Shown here: positions 61,690 to 64,000 of the stretch, in pieces | Position numbering within the stretch: position 1 is the stretch's first letter | Layout: the number at the start of each line of letters is the position of its first letter | Position numbers and translations under genes: made by a program | Notes under the pieces: generated by a model | The model's database searches: none | Told to the model about the DNA's origin: nothing | Seen by the model: the letters and a program-made list of their open reading frames with translations, nothing else | Source of the DNA: CAVSRC01 sp963781775 | GTDB lineage: Bacteria; Pseudomonadota; Alphaproteobacteria; Rhizobiales; Kaistiaceae | Assembly (NCBI GenBank): GCA_963781775.1 | Contig: CAWAHE010000003.1 | Coordinates: forward strand, 124,001 to 188,000 | Length of the DNA stretch: 64,000 nt | Direction: 5' to 3'

Positions 61690-62306
61690 AGGACATGACC
61701 GAAGCGGAACTCGACGCGCGCCACGCCGAGAAGATGAAGAAGAAGAAAGCGGCGCGCGACAAGATCATTGCCACCAAGACGATCGAGAAGGGCCTGCTGA
61801 TCGTTCACACCGGCAAGGGCAAGGGGAAGTCGACGGCGGCCTTCGGCATGATCTTCCGTGCCCTCGGCCATGGCATGCCGGTCGCCATCGTCCAGTTCGT
61901 CAAGGGCAAGTGGCAGACCGGCGAACGCGTCGCGCTGGAGAAATTCGGCGACCTGGTGTCGATCAACACGATGGGCGAGGGGTTCACCTGGGAGACGCAG
62001 GATCGCCAGCGCGATCTTGCCGCGGCCCGCGCCGCATGGGAGCGCGCCAAGGCGATCATCACTGCCGGCAAGCACAAGGTCGTGCTGCTCGACGAACTCA
62101 ACATCGTGCTCCGCTACGAATATCTGCCGGTCGACGAAGTGGTCGCGTTTCTGCGCGACGACAGGCCGGCCGACGTCCACGTCGTGGTCACCGGCCGCAA
62201 CGCGCCCGAGACGCTGATCGAGGCCGCGGATCTGGTCACCGAGATGGAGATGATCAAGCATCCTTTCCGCTCCGGCGTGAAGGCCCAGGTGGGGATCGAA
62301 TTCTGA
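61686..62306 (+). CDS. cobO: cob(I)yrinic acid a,c-diamide adenosyltransferase
   Basis: A 206-residue CobO/BtuR/CobA-type enzyme that attaches the adenosyl ligand to cobalt. The P-loop is H-T-G-K-G-K-G-K-S-T-A-A and the later V-V-L-L-D-E-L-N-I-V-L is the Walker B-like motif; the C-terminal M-I-K-H-P-F-R-S-G-V-K-A-Q-V-G-I-E-F is typical. Its ATG overlaps the cobN stop in ATGA. Confidence 0.97.
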   Translation: MKDMTEAELDARHAEKMKKKKAARDKIIATKTIEKGLLIVHTGKGKGKSTAAFGMIFRALGHGMPVAIVQFVKGKWQTGERVALEKFGDLVSINTMGEGFTWETQDRQRDLAAARAAWERAKAIITAGKHKVVLLDELNIVLRYEYLPVDEVVAFLRDDRPADVHVVVTGRNAPETLIEAADLVTEMEMIKHPFRSGVKAQVGIEF

Positions 62307-62323
62307 CCGCGACGCCCGCCATC

Positions 62324-63820
62324 ATGATCCAGGGCACCGGCAGCCACGTCGGCAAGTCGGTTATGGTGGCCGGCTTGTGCCGCGCGCTGGTTCGCCGCGG
62401 TATCCGCGCGGCGCCGTTCAAGCCGCAGAACATGTCGAACAACGCCGCCGTCGCGGCGGACGGCGGCGAAATCGGCCGGGCACAGGCGCTTCAGGCGCTT
62501 GCCGCGCGGGTGCCGGCAACCGTGCACATGAACCCGGTTCTGCTCAAGCCGGAGACCGACACCGGTGCGCAGATTGTCGTGCAGGGCAGGCGGTACAGCA
62601 CGATGCGCGCCGCCGAATATGGTCGGCACAAGGCCGAACTGCTGCCGCGCGTTCTGGAGAGCTTCGCCATCGTCGGTCGAGACGCAGACATCGTCATCGT
62701 CGAGGGCGCCGGCAGCCCGGCTGAGGTAAATCTCCGCGCCGGCGACATCGCCAACATGGGTTTCGCCGAAGCGGCGGACGTGCCTGTCGTGCTGCTCGGC
62801 GATATCGACCGTGGCGGCGTCATCGCCAGTCTGGTCGGCACCGCTGCCGTCTTGCCGCCGGCCGATCGCGGCCGGATCAAGGGGTTTGTCGTCAACAAGC
62901 TGCGCGGCGATGCTTCGCTCTTCGCCGACGGCGTGAGCACCATCACGGAGCGCACCGGCTGGCCATGTCTCGGGGTCGTGCCGTGGTTCGAGGATGCGCG
63001 ACGGCTGCCGGCGGAGGACGTGCTTGGGCTGGTCGAGAGTTCTTCGCGCCCAGGCGGCGCGTATGTCGTGGCGGTGCCGGCGCTGGCGCGCATCGCCAAC
63101 TTCGACGATCTCGATCCATTGCGCCTGGAGCCGGGTGTCTCCGTGGTCATTGTCCAGCCCGGCGAGGCCATTCCCGTGGCGGATCTGATCCTCATTCCCG
63201 GTTCCAAATCGACCGTTGCCGACCTCGCATTCATGCGGGCGCAGGGCTGGGATGTGGATATCCGCGCCCATGCGCGGCGCGGCGGCCGGGTGCTTGGCCT
63301 CTGCGGCGGCTATCAGATGCTGGGCCGGACAATATCGGACCCCGGCGGGGTAGAGGGGGCACTGGGGACGGTCGAGGGGCTTGGCTTGCTCAACATCGAC
63401 ACAATCCTGACCGGCGAGAAGACGACCACGCCCGTATCCGGCCGGCACGTCGCAACGGGCGCGGCCGTGACCGGCTACGAAATCCATCTCGGGCGGACCA
63501 CGGGGCCGGACTGCGCGCGGCCGGTGCTCGATATCGGCGGCATGCCGGACGGAGCAGCGTCACCCAATGGGCGCATTTCGGGCACATACGTCCACGGCCT
63601 TTTCGCGGAAGATGATTTTCGGCGCGCGTTCCTGGCGGGCGTGAACGTACGTTCGTCGCTCGACTACGGAACGACCGTCGATACAGTTCTTGACCAACTC
63701 GCCGAGCATCTCGAGCGGCACATCGACATCGATGCGCTGCTGGCGCTTGCCGGTTACAGCCAGAGCGCCAGTGCGATCGCGGCGATGAGGATGAAGAACA
63801 GCGCGCTTGCCGCGAGATAG
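62324..63820 (+). CDS. cobQ: cobyric acid synthase
   Basis: A 498-residue glutamine-dependent enzyme that amidates four side chains of adenosylcobyrinic diamide. The ATP-binding start Q-G-T-G-S-H-V-G-K-S and K-P-Q-N-M-S-N-N are followed by the amidotransferase Cys in L-G-L-C-G-G-Y-Q-M-L and the downstream His region G-T-Y-V-H-G-L-F. ATG 62324 is given, but a CTG at 62303, overlapping the cobO stop, would supply the usual ~7 extra N-terminal residues. The last ~22 residues (after L-L-A-L-A) exceed the usual end and overlap the convergent cobD gene. Confidence 0.95.
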   Translation: MIQGTGSHVGKSVMVAGLCRALVRRGIRAAPFKPQNMSNNAAVAADGGEIGRAQALQALAARVPATVHMNPVLLKPETDTGAQIVVQGRRYSTMRAAEYGRHKAELLPRVLESFAIVGRDADIVIVEGAGSPAEVNLRAGDIANMGFAEAADVPVVLLGDIDRGGVIASLVGTAAVLPPADRGRIKGFVVNKLRGDASLFADGVSTITERTGWPCLGVVPWFEDARRLPAEDVLGLVESSSRPGGAYVVAVPALARIANFDDLDPLRLEPGVSVVIVQPGEAIPVADLILIPGSKSTVADLAFMRAQGWDVDIRAHARRGGRVLGLCGGYQMLGRTISDPGGVEGALGTVEGLGLLNIDTILTGEKTTTPVSGRHVATGAAVTGYEIHLGRTTGPDCARPVLDIGGMPDGAASPNGRISGTYVHGLFAEDDFRRAFLAGVNVRSSLDYGTTVDTVLDQLAEHLERHIDIDALLALAGYSQSASAIAAMRMKNSALAAR

Positions 63821-64000
63821 ACGCGCAGTGCGCGACGAATGTCGGTCGGATTGGCGTCGCGGCGACCGGCGGCGTTGACGAATGGGTCGTTGACGATGAT
63901 GCCGCCGTAGCGGCGTGGGCCGGCAAGGGCGAGGCCGAGCGCGGCCGCCATCGCCGCCTCCGGCCAACCGGCGTTGGGCGAGCGGTGGCGCGGAGCATCG
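63754..64000 (-). CDS. cobD: adenosylcobinamide-phosphate synthase CobD (CbiB), C-terminal part
   Basis: The 3' part of a gene that continues beyond the right edge. The frame on the minus strand reads R-H-R-S-P-N-A-G-W-P-E-A-A-M, the CobD/CbiB signature, then G-P-R-R-Y-G-G and a final transmembrane helix (F-F-I-L-I-A-A-I-A-L-A-L-W-L). CobD joins aminopropanol phosphate to adenosylcobyric acid. Its end overlaps the end of cobQ by 67 bases on the other strand. Start and most of the protein are outside the window. Confidence 0.9.
   Translation of the reverse strand, partial: DAPRHRSPNAGWPEAAMAAALGLALAGPRRYGGIIVNDPFVNAAGRRDANPTDIRRALRVYLAASALFFILIAAIALALWL

Overview
This is a GC-rich, densely packed chromosomal stretch that reads as an alphaproteobacterium of the Hyphomicrobiales (Rhizobiales) type. 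The reasons are the aminotransferase-hom-glpX-recJ gene neighbourhood, a complete aapJQMP general amino-acid ABC operon beside metC, a class I PHA synthase, an NDUFS4-like complex I accessory subunit, and the aerobic cobalamin order cobU(P)-cobW-cobN-cobO-cobQ with cobD facing it. Genus cannot be fixed from the sequence alone. I see no prophage, integrase, transposase, plasmid origin, CRISPR array or rRNA operon.

Layout. 1-7.3 kb: 3' end of a MetY-type sulfhydrylase, a carboxylesterase, a small Cys-rich exported protein, a LuxR-type regulator, a lytic transglycosylase, phaC and a lipoprotein. 7.4-15.7 kb: aminotransferase, homoserine dehydrogenase, fructose-bisphosphatase GlpX, a serine beta-lactamase-like hydrolase, an amidase and RecJ. 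15.7-25.9 kb: mixed single genes (Cys-cluster protein, GFA protein, acyltransferase-like protein, universal stress protein, MFS exporter, SDR, glyoxalase-type VOC protein, double cold-shock protein, a split polyamine-synthase-like pair, a phosphotransferase, NDUFS4-like protein) with tRNA-Glu, tRNA-Pro and tRNA-Arg. 25.8-35.7 kb: CDF metal transporter, then a sugar locus made of ThuA protein, Gfo/Idh/MocA dehydrogenase, GH3 glycosidase and ROK regulator on one strand and a binding protein plus two permeases on the other; no ATPase gene is present. 35.7-43.5 kb: ArnT-like glycosyltransferase, metC and aapJQMP. 43.5-55.1 kb: tspO with an XRE-cupin regulator, fasciclin and DUF378 proteins, an OmpA-family protein with a repeat-rich linker, sseA-alaX, a methyltransferase, cysK, a frameshifted photolyase, an acyltransferase-3 membrane protein, tRNA-Asn and small membrane proteins. 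55.2-64 kb: a cobalamin riboswitch followed by cbtB-cbtA-cobU-cobW-cobN-cobO-cobQ, with the end of cobD converging from the right edge.

How the parts work together. The B12 block is a feedback-controlled unit: the riboswitch senses cobalamin, CbtAB would import cobalt, CobW and CobN insert it, CobO adenosylates the corrinoid, CobQ amidates it, CobD adds aminopropanol and CobU activates the product. The sugar block looks like uptake and intracellular breakdown of a beta-glucoside under ROK control. Several sulfur amino-acid genes (metY end, metC, sseA, cysK, hom) are scattered through the window.

Most unusual points: a palindromic repeat element inserted in frame inside cobN; a pair of 37-nt direct repeats, each about 45-50 nt upstream of one of two consecutive genes; a photolyase gene broken by one base; an AapM permease with about 115 extra membrane residues; a polyamine synthase whose usually fused membrane half is a separate downstream gene; and a binding-protein/permease sugar operon without its ATPase. 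No wholly new multi-gene system could be demonstrated. Most genes fall in known families, and start codons given here are choices made from SD spacing and family alignment memory, not from experiment.
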